Shown one piece after another: positions 1 to 11,188 of a stretch of DNA of 64,000 nucleotides. The stretch spans positions 30,306 to 94,305 of the forward strand of contig CAJNOL010000916.1 in the NCBI GenBank assembly GCA_905250125.1, given 5' to 3'. The position numbers and the translations under genes were made by a program. The notes beneath the pieces were generated by a model. It saw only the letters and a list, made by a program, of their open reading frames with translations. It was not told the origin of the DNA and did no database searches. Within the stretch, counting starts at the first letter, position 1; each line of letters starts with the position of its first letter. The stretch comes from Rotaria sordida. Taxonomy: Eukaryota > Rotifera > Eurotatoria > Philodinida > Philodinidae.

Positions 1-1018
1 ATTTAAATATTAATTCTTATCATCAATCAAATATTAATCTGACATGTTCCAGTTTAAAATATTGTCATAATCATGGACAATGTATATTTATTAATAATCA
101 AATGAAATGTGTATGTGACAATCAATATTTCGGTGAACAATGTGAAACAAATTATGATGATATTATAAAAAAACAAGATTGTAAAAATAATTTTTTCTAA
201 AAAAAAAGAAAGAAACAAATTATATCTAATAATGAGGTTTTTTTTTCTTTTTATTTCTAGCTGCTATTCTTTTATTTCAATCTCGATTTTTGGCTGGTTG
301 TATTCTTTTTTCTGTTGGATTTTTACTTCTATTAATTGCAATTATATCTTGGTTTCTTGCAAGAAATAATAGACGACAACAAAAGAAATTGAAAAAGAAA
401 TTATTATTTAAAAAATCAGTTGAAAAACCACTTATTATACCTACTAAAGAAACCAATCTTTCAACAGAACTTAATGGTACCATTCCATCATCTACTTCGA
501 TTGAACAAATAAATAAACCTTTTACTCCTTCTCCTCCTCCTCTTCCTCCTTCAGCTAGTGTTCACATTAGTCATATACCCATGTTAGAAAAAAAACCATT
601 AATACATTCTTTTATTCGACGGACAAATGTGCCAGCAGCATTAACAAGAGAATCATCAACTGCAACAGATGATGATGATGATGGTGGTGATGGAATAAAT
701 GGTTTTCTACGTCATTATCAAACGTTACCACCTGTACCAACTAAAATCGATGAAGAATATGAAGAACGTTTTTCTTTAAAAATGAATAAATCAGAAGAAC
801 TCGGTCTTGGATATTTAACAAATGGAATAAATAATAGTGACCTTGTACTTTCACATAGTTATGCTGATATTTATCAACCAGATCATCAAACAGGTTTAAT
901 TAAACCATTACATATTCGAAAAGATCCACCACAACGGTATACAAAATATGTTTCATCATATAGTAAATTTGTTTTACCTCGACCAATTAAATCATCGTCA
1001 TTAGAATATCAACAATGA
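1..1018 (+). CDS. EGF-like single-pass membrane protein, 3' part
   Basis: Two exons are visible. Exon 1 (<1-180, open from the window edge) encodes an EGF-like module: cysteines spaced CSSLKYC...CIF...MKCVCD...GEQCE. A GT-AG intron (181-260) follows in phase 1. Exon 2 (261-1018) begins with a hydrophobic segment (FLAGCILFSVGFLLLL onward, about 25 residues), then a basic stop-transfer patch (RRQQKKLKKK) and a roughly 200-residue cytoplasmic tail with a proline run (PSPPPLPP) and an acidic run (DDDDD). This is the layout of a type I receptor or ligand with extracellular EGF repeats. Only one EGF module is in the window, so the family (Delta/Serrate-like, neuregulin-like or other) cannot be decided. 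An AATAAA lies at about 1234. Confident as an EGF/TM protein; identity unknown. Confidence 0.75.
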
Positions 1019-2846
1019 TAATCATGTTTCTCAGCTATTTTTTTTTTTTGTTGATTATGTTTTTTTGTATTTACATGTTTTGATTCATCTAGGAAGATGT
1101 GTTTTCTTTTGTTTTTCTCTCTCTCTCTCTTTCTATATATATATGTCATGCCTCCTATTGCTTTTTTTTTCGTCAAACTAATACAATATAGAAGAATTCA
1201 AGGTATTTATTATATTGAAATATATACATTTGGAATAAATACCAAATCCATATGATAAATAAACATTAATAAGAATAGTCGAGAAAAAAAATATATATCT
1301 TAATGGAATGAATTAATAACATACGTTATACAATATTTGGATTTTTTATGATTAACATATCAACAAATGAAGTTTTTAATGATAAATATCAGTTTTCAAG
1401 GTTTATTTTTTAGAATATTATTGTAAATTTTGATGATCATTTCAACATCAAATAGATAATGTCCGCATCAGAATTACAAAGACGTGTAAATGTAACCTTG
1501 ATAATTTGATAACGGCAATAGTTAGCAACTCGTTGTTTTCATCAATCGAAAAAGAAGACCTCCGGATGTCTACTTGTCTGATAATATCTAGGATAAAACT
1601 ATTTTCAAAAAAATGTATGAAAATGATATTCTGTTTCGATGTAATTTTGATATTGATATATGCTTCCGATAGAGATATTTCAGATCTATAGTGCAAAACA
1701 TGCTTCAGGTGTTTATCTCTTCATATCTCAATGTTGAACAAACAAAATCGCATATTTATTTGATCAAATTATACAAGATTCTTTTGATTGTTAGTAAATA
1801 TTCTGACTGGTTTGACCTTCTCGAAGTTTATGATTATTGTTCTGTGTTCTCAAAAAATAGGTATTCACCCCTACGGTAGAGAAAATCCGGATAAAACCCT
1901 GACCTTAAGGCGAAATATGATTCATCTGCAATCTATTATAGACTACTAAACAAAAGAAATTCTAATAACTTTGTATTTCTTAGCCCAAGGAAAAGACATA
2001 TGTTTAATTCGAACAATGTATTTACTTTTGTTTGTTTTTTGCTTCATATCAATTCTGAATGCAATGACTGTAATGAATGAGATTAATAAAAAAAAGAAGA
2101 AGAAGAAGAAGAAAAATGAACAAACATAATAAGTATTATTTTCGATTTATTAAATCACAATAATAGTTTTTCAATTAGTTGATCATTCTTTCTCAAAATA
2201 TTTTTTTAGTTAGATTATTAATATATACATATAAGAAAAGAAATAGAGAACTTTGTCTTTCTATTAATAAAAATGCATGACGATCAATCGAAGTGCTTGT
2301 CAATTGAGGTTGTCATCAATGCCGAAGAAACGTCGACGATTCAATTATAAAAAGCTGTCGTTGTATTTTACTTCTTTCTCTCTTTTGATCAACGAATTGT
2401 GGTTTATTGTCGGGTAATATTGCGTATATTTTTTTTTTAGTTGCTCCTTACTATGAACAGATTCTATTATCGCTCGCATTCGCTATGACTTGCATGCTCA
2501 TCTGCACACGCTCGTATGATGTTCAAAAAAAGAAAACAAACGACAAAGGCGAGAAGGATCGTTCAATGCCAAATACTGCTGTTTAACAATGTTCTCGAAT
2601 TTGTTTCTTTCTTTCTTTCTTCTATATATTCTTGTTTCCGACGTTAGCAAACTTGTAGGGTGTTGTCAACAAAAAAAAAAAGAGAGCAATAGCGAAACAT
2701 CTTCTAATCTTTTATGAGATGTGACATGAGCTTGTGTCCTTGTTTTTATCATCATAGAAATCGTATTTTTTTTCTCATTTATTACTGTGTTGTTGTGTCG
2801 GTAAAATCTGAACCGATAGAGAAATGATACTAATGTTCTCTATCTC
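1019..2846. other. Intergenic, no gene recognised
   Basis: AT-rich spacer between two + strand genes. It holds the probable poly(A) signal of the EGF gene near 1234 and an AGA/GAA-rich microsatellite near 2090-2115. Open frames here (1448-1879) lack domain-like composition or splice partners, and I do not call them genes. Confidence 0.5.
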
Positions 2847-3534
2847 ATGTACATATTCATCGGACTGACCTATGCTATATCATCATTACATGTCATACTC
2901 GCTTTAATGAGTATTATTATTGGCATTATTTCACAAAGTCGAGAACCTATTTGGATGGCACATAGTATATCACCATTATGGAGTGGTGTTTTTGTAAAGT
3001 TTTTTTGTTTTATTCTTTTACATATCTTATTGTAGTGAATTCTTTTATATACTGTTTCAGTTTGCACTTTGTGGTGCTACAGGGATAATATGTGCACGTC
3101 AAAAAGGTCTCTATGTGGTAAATAAAAAAAAAAGAAAATTTTTATTATTTCTATTAATTTAATTTTTGTTTTAGATATTATGCTATGTAGCAATAAGTAT
3201 TGTAACACTTATGGTTGATTGTGTTAATATTCAATTGCTACGTTTAGGTCTTGTTAATATAATGACTGATGGACAAGCTTATTTAAAAGAAGAAAAAGAT
3301 TCACTTGTATTTATTGCATTAATTTTATCATTAATTGAATGTTTAATATGTTTATTAAGTATATTTATTGGTATACGATTATCATTTGATGCAGCTAATA
3401 GAAGATTTCGTAAAAAAGAAGGAGCTTTTTTTGTTCAAGTGCTATCTGAAAAAGATATTGTTGTCGTATCAAAACCATCATCATCAACAAAACAATCTGT
3501 TTCAGCTCGTGAATCTGTTCAATCATTTGATTGA
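2847..3534 (+). CDS. Four-transmembrane protein, TMEM212-like
   Basis: Three exons (2847-2993, 3061-3117, 3175-3534) joined at clean GT-AG sites in phase 0 give 187 residues. Four hydrophobic spans are evident: one from residue 5 (IGLTYAISSLHVILALM), one around SPLWSGVFFALCGATGIICA, one around YVILCYVAISIVTLMV, and one around FIALILSLIECLICLLSIFIG. A short polar Ser/Lys-rich C-terminus follows. The SP(L/I)WSG...GILCA pattern at TM2 and the length recall the TMEM212 family (about 194 aa in human). MS4A or TMEM196-type tetraspans are alternatives, because these families share little beyond topology. No catalytic motif is present. The ATG at 2847 is chosen because nearby upstream ATGs are out of frame. 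Function unknown. Confidence 0.7.
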
Positions 3535-4141
3535 TCATCAACATGACAATATATTTATTTCTTCCGCTATATATATATATATTTTTTTTTTGTATTCAAA
3601 ACAAAGAACAAAAACTATATATCACGCTTAAATTCATACTATATTTGTTGTTGTTCGCAAAAAATTATATAGAGAAAAATCAGTGATGCAAATATGAATT
3701 CGAAAATCAAAAGCTTTTTTTTTTAAATTAAATATTCAGATAGAATAAAATATGATTTTTATTTGATGATAAATATCATCTATCACATATGTTCAAGTGT
3801 ATATAGCGTAGATGAGTAATCTTAAAATATTATATAAAGGTCGTCTTAGGAGGCTACAAGTTATTTGTTATTTTTTCCACTACTTGAACTGTTAAACAAA
3901 AATGTGTTCTTATTGTATCTTCTTATGTTTTTGAATTAATTAATTTCATCATCAGAATACTAACATAAAATTTAAACATGTCTAGAACTCTATGATGTTT
4001 TATGATTCTAATATACAAAAGACAAATAATACTGTTCAAATTACATTCAAAGAAAATTTCGATGAAAAAAAAAACATTTATGCTATTTCAATATAAAAAG
4101 ATTTTACTTCCGTCATTCATATATAACAATTCGAAGCAGAG
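3535..4141. other. Intergenic, no gene seen
   Basis: AT-rich spacer with a short TA run near 3568-3580. I see no coding exon with plausible splice sites on either strand. Confidence 0.45.
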
Positions 4142-4276
4142 ATGTCCATGGGAGGAGGTGCTGCCACCGCCGCGACGGCATCAGCGGTGCGAGAGATATA
4201 TCAAGAATACCATCGTGGCAGCAGCAACAACTTTTTATACAGTTCATCGCGCCGCGGTCACGATGGACATCGATAA
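4142..4276 (+). CDS. GC-rich short ORF of unknown function
   Basis: A 44-codon frame from ATG 4142 to TAA 4276. It starts MSMGGGAATAATASAVREIY, continues with a QEYHRGSSNN segment, and ends in a basic stretch (SSRRGHDGHR). The block 4140-4265 is strikingly GC- and CpG-rich (GCCACCGCCGCGACGG, CGCGCCGCGGTCACG) in DNA that is otherwise well over 70% AT. A possible acceptor (GAAGCAG) ends at about 4139, so this could be a terminal exon rather than a whole gene, but I found no upstream exon. No family recognised. It could be a short protein, an exon, a regulatory island or foreign DNA. Confidence 0.3.
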   Translation: MSMGGGAATAATASAVREIYQEYHRGSSNNFLYSSSRRGHDGHR

Positions 4277-4600
4277 ACATTCACATGAATTTTTAGATCT
4301 TAATTGAATATTCATTTGATTATATACAAAATATCTAATTTCAATAACATCAATGTTTCACATGTTTATAGTTTAAATACAAATAATTTTTTTTTTCTAT
4401 TTTCAACATAAAAGAAAAAGAAGTTATTCGCTTGATAATATGAAATATTTTTTGCGGCTTTGATCATGATTATATTAGTACGATAGAAATATATTCAAAA
4501 ACAGAGAAAGATTTTTCTATGCATTTATTTTTTTGATTGATGTATTGGAATAATCCTAGAAATAAATGAATAATCGGTTTTATTTTTTGTATTATAATTT

Positions 4601-7131
4601 TTATGATTTTACTTCGAGTTGATGAGCAACATGTAGATTATGTTTCATTGTATCTGGACGTCGACCTCCTCGTCTTGATTTTGTTGGTAACTGCTAAAAT
4701 AATTTATGTAATAATATCACAAAATAAAAATATATAAATCAAATATACAGCTTGTCGTGGTGCGTTCTTTGTTAAACCATAATGTCCTTGATTATCAAGA
4801 AATTCCCAAATTTTCTTATCATCTAAACCTTCAACTGATATTTTTCTCCATGATTCAATAAATTCTAAATAATCAAAATTAATAGTAAAAAAAAAAAAAA
4901 AAGAAAAAAGTTGATATATTTTATTTTTAATTCTACCTGGATTAACACGAAGATCATAAGCACGATCTGTATAAAATAAAATATCTTTTTTATTACTTGT
5001 TACTTTCACAACGTCACCACTTTTTATTAAACTCTAAATGAAAAGAACAAAAAAAAAAATGTTCAAATTATACAATAAGAAATATCAAATATATATTTTT
5101 TTTTAATATACATCAATTATATTATCAGCTCGTGTTTTTGGTATTGTATCTCGTACATCATCAACAGTTACAGCACCTTCACATCTTTCATGTCGTGTTT
5201 TTAAAAGATTAAGAAGATGTATTTTTTTTGGAGCTTTTAAATCAAGTGGTGGCTTATATACAAATTTATTAGTATCATCGACTTTTTTAACATCAATTTT
5301 TTCATTTGATAAAAGTGCCTAAATTAAAATGATATATAGATTTAAAATTTACAATAAAAAAACAAAAAAACTCTAATTACTTCCGAAGCAAGCCAATGTT
5401 TATCCGATGGATCAATTGTAAGACTGGATTCTTCTATAATTTCATCCAATGTTATTGCATCAGTTTGTCCACTAAGAAAACGTTCCTAAACATAATATTT
5501 ATTATCAATAAAATTTTAAATTTCTTGACATATGAGAAGATTTTAGATTATCTATTAACTCTATCAATAGAGTCATCTGTTTTTTTTAGTACTGTCAATA
5601 TTAGTTATTAATTTGAAAAGAAAATAATCCAAAAACAAGAAACTGAACTAAATTGTATATAGACATTTGATTTAATATAAGAATTCATTGAGTAAAAAGC
5701 AAAAATAAGAATAGTCGAATATATATCATCGAGTGTGGATTTTTACAAGTTTTCGAACCTGTTTTAAAAAATATTTTTATAGTGTTTTCGAAAAAAATTT
5801 ATTATCGGTCATGATATGGCGCCGTCATGGGTTATGCTGTTCGACAAACTATAGAATGACCTTGGATAAGTCACTAACAGCTGTTTCTCTTGGATCATCC
5901 GTTTGATAGTATGCTGATTACGTTGTGACATATTCTATTCAAAAGTACAGTTAGTCATAGTTGTAGGCAAGATATTGAGTTATTAAATTTGCTATTAGGC
6001 AGCGCTCCGTACTACATGATAGGAGTATTCTTTCTTTCTTCTGGTCATGATGTGGAAATGTCATAGAATACTTTCGAACGTATGTTATCAAAGATGTGTT
6101 TATATCAGTTTACAGTATTTACGTGAAGCATGATTTTAGAAAAAATCAGGAATTATCTGTACTGTGTAACTCATCGTTTGAGTTCACAAATAAGTTTTCC
6201 TAAGACTAGAAAAAGCTTCAAAGATTTCATGGTCATGAACATCAAAAGCTAACCTATGACCATTTTAGTGAATTTTTGACCTGAAATTCAGCTCATCGAT
6301 AGATCTAAAATGATCCCTAGAATATCCTGGAAGTTTTAGGCACAATGAATGTTTATTTGTCGAGATATCCATTTACCAAGTAAACTTAATTTTTATGACA
6401 CGTATATGGCAAGCAATTATTTGTTGGAAATTTAATATCTCCACAAACAAAACATTCTTTGTGCCAAAAACTTTCAAAATATTCTAGGGATCATTCTAGA
6501 TCTATCTATAAGATGAATTTCAGGTCGAATCTATTGAGTAAAACAGTCATAAAATTCGATTCGAGAAATTCATGAACATGAATCCTTCTAAGCTTTTTTC
6601 TAGTCTTAAGCAAATGTTCTTGTGGAGGAGTTTAATTACAGTTATGGTAGTTCCCTCATAAGTAAACGATTTTATTACTTATGATCATTTGAGGTTATTA
6701 TGAGATTTTTATAAAAACTGATTAGTTTAATTGTATGAAAATAATAATTAGTCTATATGAAATTTTTCATTCAAAATTTGTCTATGAACTTAACGTCTAG
6801 TCTTATCATTTGTTATATTTACTTGTAATTTTTCGACAATATTTGCAAGTGTTAAAAATCTTGATTTTGACGAAGTACTTGATGCATGATAATCACTTGC
6901 GAAATCTATAAAAAAAAATGAAATTTGAAAAATATTACTATTACTATTAATATTCATATTAAAATATAAACCTGATGATGTTTTTGATCGACCAAATGTT
7001 GGTTTTGGTCGATTAGTTTTTTGTGATGATGTTTTTTCAACTTTTTGACGTTTTTCATTTGATGCAGTAAAAGCTAATGCATCATTTTGTCGCTTAAGAA
7101 AATTTGCACGTTCTTTTAATAATGATGTCAT
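4601..7131 (-). CDS. GTF2E2: Transcription initiation factor IIE subunit beta
   Basis: Seven exons on the minus strand (6972-7131, 6823-6905, 5381-5485, 5112-5318, 4937-5033, 4749-4864, 4601-4693) join in frame to 286 residues; human TFIIE-beta is 291. The start MTSLLKERANFLKRQ matches the family's basic N-terminus. It is followed by a Ser/Lys-rich linker, the first winged helix (LTLANIVEKLQ, then TDAITLDEIIEESSLTI), the second (PPLDLKAPKKIHLLNLLKTR, VTVDDVRDTIP), then ILFYTDRAYDLRVNPG and FIESWRKISVEGLDDKKIWEFL, and a basic tail (KSRRGGRRPD). With TFIIE-alpha it recruits and regulates TFIIH at RNA polymerase II promoters in the nucleus. One long intron (5486-6822) carries a foldback repeat; the others are 50-80 bp. 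Very confident. Confidence 0.93.
6201..6610. repeat. Foldback (palindromic) repeat in GTF2E2 intron
   Basis: The left arm begins TAAGACTAGAAAAAGCTT and the right arm ends AAGCTTTTTTCTAGTCTTA. Internal segments also mirror each other: TAGATCTAAAATGATCCCTA near 6301 against TAGGGATCATTCTAGATC near 6487, and AGGCACAATGAATGTTT against AACATTCTTTGTGCC. Similarity seems to continue weakly outward to about 6150 and 6650. No ORF. Likely a degenerate MITE-like element. Confidence 0.65.
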
Positions 7132-7722
7132 GATCAAAAAAAGGAAAATCTAAAACTCAATTATATATGATTGTTTTTTTATAATATTTAATCAATTAAA
7201 TAAAAGAACAAAACAAAACAAAAAATAGATGAACTTTAATATACATTTAAAACAAACAACAACACAAAAAAAAAAACAAGAGATACTTCAGAGATTTGAT
7301 TAAATATATTTTACTTTACTTATAATAATAAACATTTGCAAACAAAAAACAAAACATTTAAATACGGCCAGCCGATAGATGTTAATTTGTTTGAATAATA
7401 TAAATGATAACGAATAAAAAAAGCAAATGAATTATTTTTCTTTTCTTTGTTGTTAACTTTTTGTCCCAAAGCATACATGAAAAATCAAGCAGCACAGCAG
7501 CCAAAATGAGAAATAAAAAGTATGAAGATATCACCGGCATTTCTTTTTGTTTTTCTTATGTTGTTACTTTTAAATTTTTCTTTTTCATATCACCGGACGG
7601 GGACGACAATAATAAAAACAACAAGAGCAATAACAACAGCAAAAGCACGACTTAATGTTAAAGAAAAAAAAAAAAAANNNNNNNNNNCTTTTTTTTTTTT
7701 ATTAAAGATTTCATTTTCTTAC
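7132..7722. other. GTF2E2 upstream spacer, contig end and 10-N gap
   Basis: The divergence side of GTF2E2, ending in an assembly gap of ten Ns at 7678-7687 flanked by A and T homopolymers. The last part (7522-7677, + strand) could be a signal-peptide exon and is listed separately. No Smaug 3' coding sequence was found here, so the missing part of that gene is probably in the unassembled interval or misplaced. Confidence 0.6.
7522..7677 (+). CDS. Possible signal-peptide-encoding first exon at contig edge
   Basis: An open frame starting at ATG 7522 encodes a textbook secretory leader: MKISP, then a hydrophobic core (AFLFVFLMLLLLNFSFS), then a polar Thr/Arg/Lys-rich stretch. It runs into the N gap. 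Codons include CCG, CGG, ACG and GGG, which are rare in neighbouring genes. No downstream exon is available because the contig breaks at 7678. It could be the N-terminus of a secreted peptide or protein, or a chance frame in leader-like AT-rich DNA. Product unknown. Confidence 0.3.
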
Positions 7723-10379
7723 CATAGAAAATAGGTGAAGGTGTATCTGAATAAGATTTTCGAATTGTTGATTCATTATCAAATGTTGATTGTGTATGTC
7801 CTAAATATTTTTGTGATGAATATGGTGTTAATGTCATACCATAAGTTGTTTGTTGAGGTGATATTTGTGTATGTGTTGTTGATGGAATATTTCCTGTTTG
7901 TATTGAATTATAATAACGAATTTTATTTGGATCACTATATGTTTTACATAATTTTGTTTTATCATCAAGATTTATTTCACCATATGGATCAATACTTTTT
8001 TTTCGTGTTAATAATTGATGTTGATTTGTTGCTAAATATGTTCCATTATTAATATTATTTTGTGTTGTTGATTTAATATAATTAAATGATGGTCGAAAAT
8101 TTCCAGTACGTTCTGTTAAAAATGATGTTGTTTGATGATTAATTAATTGTTCTTGTAATGATGGTGTTGATGTTAGTGATAAATGATTTGGTAATGTTGT
8201 TGAATCATTATAATAATCATCATTCATTGAAAAAATTAATGTTGGTGATTTTATTGGATGTTGATTTATATTTGATTCAATTGAATTATTATTTCCATTT
8301 TGATTTAATAATTCTGAATTATGTTGTCTTGATAATGGTATTGAATTTGTATGATAATTTGAAAAATATGAAAATGTACTTTTTATATTTCGTACTGTTG
8401 GTCGTGATATTTGTGTTGTATTTATATTTCCCATACTTGTTTGTGGTTTAAGTTGTACACGACGATTTAATGATGATGATGATGATTGCATAGATTTAAA
8501 ATCAATTTTACCTGATGTTTGTAATTTATTACATAATGGACCACGCCAATGCAATAATGTATGACGTTGATCAGCTGTAAAAGCTTCATGTTTATAACAA
8601 CGATCAAATAAACCAACTAAATTATTACACATTTCAGATAATATATTTGTTGAAGAATTATTACATGTTAATGTTTGATAGACTAAAAGGATAAATAAAA
8701 AATTTATTCATCATATACATATACACAAGATAATCAAACTAATAGTTTTTGCATTGTTATTTCAGAAAATTTTAGTGAATGTCTTGAATTAAATAAAAAA
8801 AAAAAGAAACAATTTGTTACAATATATAGGATATAGACTAAAGTCTATATGTTCATGGAATCGTTGTTTAATTGATAAAACTTGTTTGATTTGAATTAGG
8901 TATGATCAGAAAGATCTCGAATAGTTCTGATTTCTGGACAAGAATTGGGACTGTGACAGGGATCAGAATCAATTTTTTGTTTTGACCGAGACTAGAAACG
9001 ATTGATCTCATTCATGTTTACTCTCGATTCTATTCTTTGTTTGATCAAAATCGACGAGTTTGTTTTTCTTTTATTTAATTTTAATATATACCTTTTTCAA
9101 GTACTTGCATAATTAATTTCGGTAAATCTTCATCATTATCATTAATTTTTTCTGTTTGTTTAACACGTATTGGTGTTAACATTAATTCATTTAATTGTTG
9201 TAAAACAATTTTTATATCAATTTGTTCATTATCAATATCAATAAGACATTTTTGTAATAATGTTTGTCTTTCTTTTAATTTTTTTATATTTAATAATATT
9301 TTAGTACATGCACCATCAGTTATTTGTCCTTCTTTTAATTGTTCATAAGTTAAAGACATCATTTGATCATATGTCATTTGTGAAAAGAAAAAAGCATATT
9401 TATGTAAACGAAGAGTTTTTAACCATTTTGATACATCTTAAAATATAAAACACAAAAAAATAGAAAACAAAAAAGTATATATATATATATATATATTTAC
9501 CACGCATGCCACTATTTGGTTGTAGAAATTTATTAGTTATAGAACCAGAATTACTATCAACACCTAAATATGGTGATACAATTTCTGTATTATTTCTTGT
9601 ATTATTTGAATATTTTCTTGTATTTCGATTACATAATGAACGATATTGACCTAAACGATTACGATTATCTACTGTATTAACATCTAAATAAAAATTATCA
9701 ATTGGATTTTGTATTGTTTGTGTTGAATTTTGTTGTTGTTGTTGTTGAAAATCTTCTTCATCTTCATCACTTATTGGTAATTGTGTTTTAATTTGTTGTT
9801 GATAATTTGAATTTTGATGACGTAATTCTGAATAATATGAATGAATTGATGGTGCTGGTGCACTTAATACAGCTGATAAAGGTACAAATGATGAATGATT
9901 TGATATTGTTGGTTCAGGTGTTGGTGATGATGCTGATTTACCAACAAACATATAATTATTTTGATTATCTTGTCCATTTTTTAATGTTAAATTATCAGAA
10001 TGAGAACGACCAATAATTGTATGTTGTGAATCTTGTGTTGATAAAATATTTTGTACAGAATTTGTTATATTTGGTTCAGTTAAATCAACACCACTATCAT
10101 CAGCAGTATGATGTATTAATTGTTGACATAATGAAGAATTATGAGAACCTTCAGAAGAAAAATTCATTAATGATGCCGGTAGTGTTGGTGTTTGTTGATT
10201 AAGGCGAACTGATGGATAACGTTGTAATGGTTGATGATGTCTTTGTGATGATGGAGATGATGATAATGATTTCTTTTATTTGAAGAAAAGGAAAAAAATT
10301 TTTTTTGTTTTTCTATTTTAGTGTCTCAAATAGAATTTTATGAATATTTTTCTTTGTTTTATTTTGATTAGATAAAAAT

Positions 10380-10410
<31 letters not shown>

Positions 10411-11188
10411 TTGAATGCTTTTTACTCTATTAATAGTTAGTTTTAATGGAAAGTATGATATGAATATTTACATCCGTATTCTTATTTTGAAAAGAATAAC
10501 TTTGAAATATCATGACTACATTTACAATTTTTCTTATATAGAAATCTCTATTTTCCATTAAAATTTAATTAAGATCATACTTCATCTGTATTTCCTTTAT
10601 TAATCATTATTGTTGATGATGATGATGATGATGATGATGCTAAAGCATTTAATTGTGGTATATCAACTAAAAATTTTTGTAAACATGGATTTGTTTGAAT
10701 ATAAAATTTAATTTGTTGACAAAAATTTATTAATTGTTGTTCTGTATAAGAAAAATTTGTTGGATTATTTAATTTTGAATCCAAATAAATGAATACATCA
10801 CGATAAGAATCAAGTAATTTTTCATTAGTTGTTGTTATTGAAACTAACGGTAAATAAAGTTGAAGTGTTGAAATTATTTTATCTAATGGATCTGATAGAA
10901 GACAAGCAAGAATAGCTTAAAACAAAATAAAAAAATAAAATATTGAATTTTTATTTAATCTTTTTTACCTGGTGCATTTGCTTGATGAATTGTATGATGA
11001 AACATATCATTATTTTCTTGTTGATTATTTGTTTGAGATAATAATTGCGAAAGAAAATATCGATATGATAATTGTAATTTTTTTGTTAATTCAACTGATG
11101 CATAAATTTGTTCAAATGGTGTCCATTCATCAAATTGTTGTTGAAAACGATTATCTTGTTCATGAAATTTTTCAGATAATGTTAACAT
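7723..11188 (-). CDS. SAMD4: Smaug/SAMD4 RNA-binding translational repressor, 3' incomplete
   Basis: Five minus-strand exons (10969-11188, 10581-10915, 9501-10272, 9092-9436, 7723-8682) are in consistent phase and give about 877 residues before the assembly gap removes the C-terminus. The N-terminal Smaug similarity region carries FDEWTPFEQ and AILACLLSDPLDKIISTLQL. A long Ser/Asn/Gln-rich linker follows. The SAM domain is at about residues 443-505: DVSKWLKTLRLHKYAFFFSQ, MTYDQMMSLTYEQL, KLKERQTLLQK, LMLTPIR. The PHAT-like helix region follows (NNLVGLFDRCYKHEAFTADQ, HTLLHWRGPL). Smaug proteins bind stem-loop SRE RNAs through the SAM domain, then recruit CCR4-NOT deadenylase and repress translation in cytoplasmic granules. 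The last visible exon ends at a donor (GGTAAG complement at 7721), so at least one more exon is missing. Confidence 0.9.

Noticed and set aside
9478..9497. (TA)n tracts here and at 10383-10412, 27575-27597, 43143-43163, 48352-48371, 50009-50031, 63752-63775
   Set aside because: Simple-sequence repeats expected in this composition; not CRISPR or satellite arrays.
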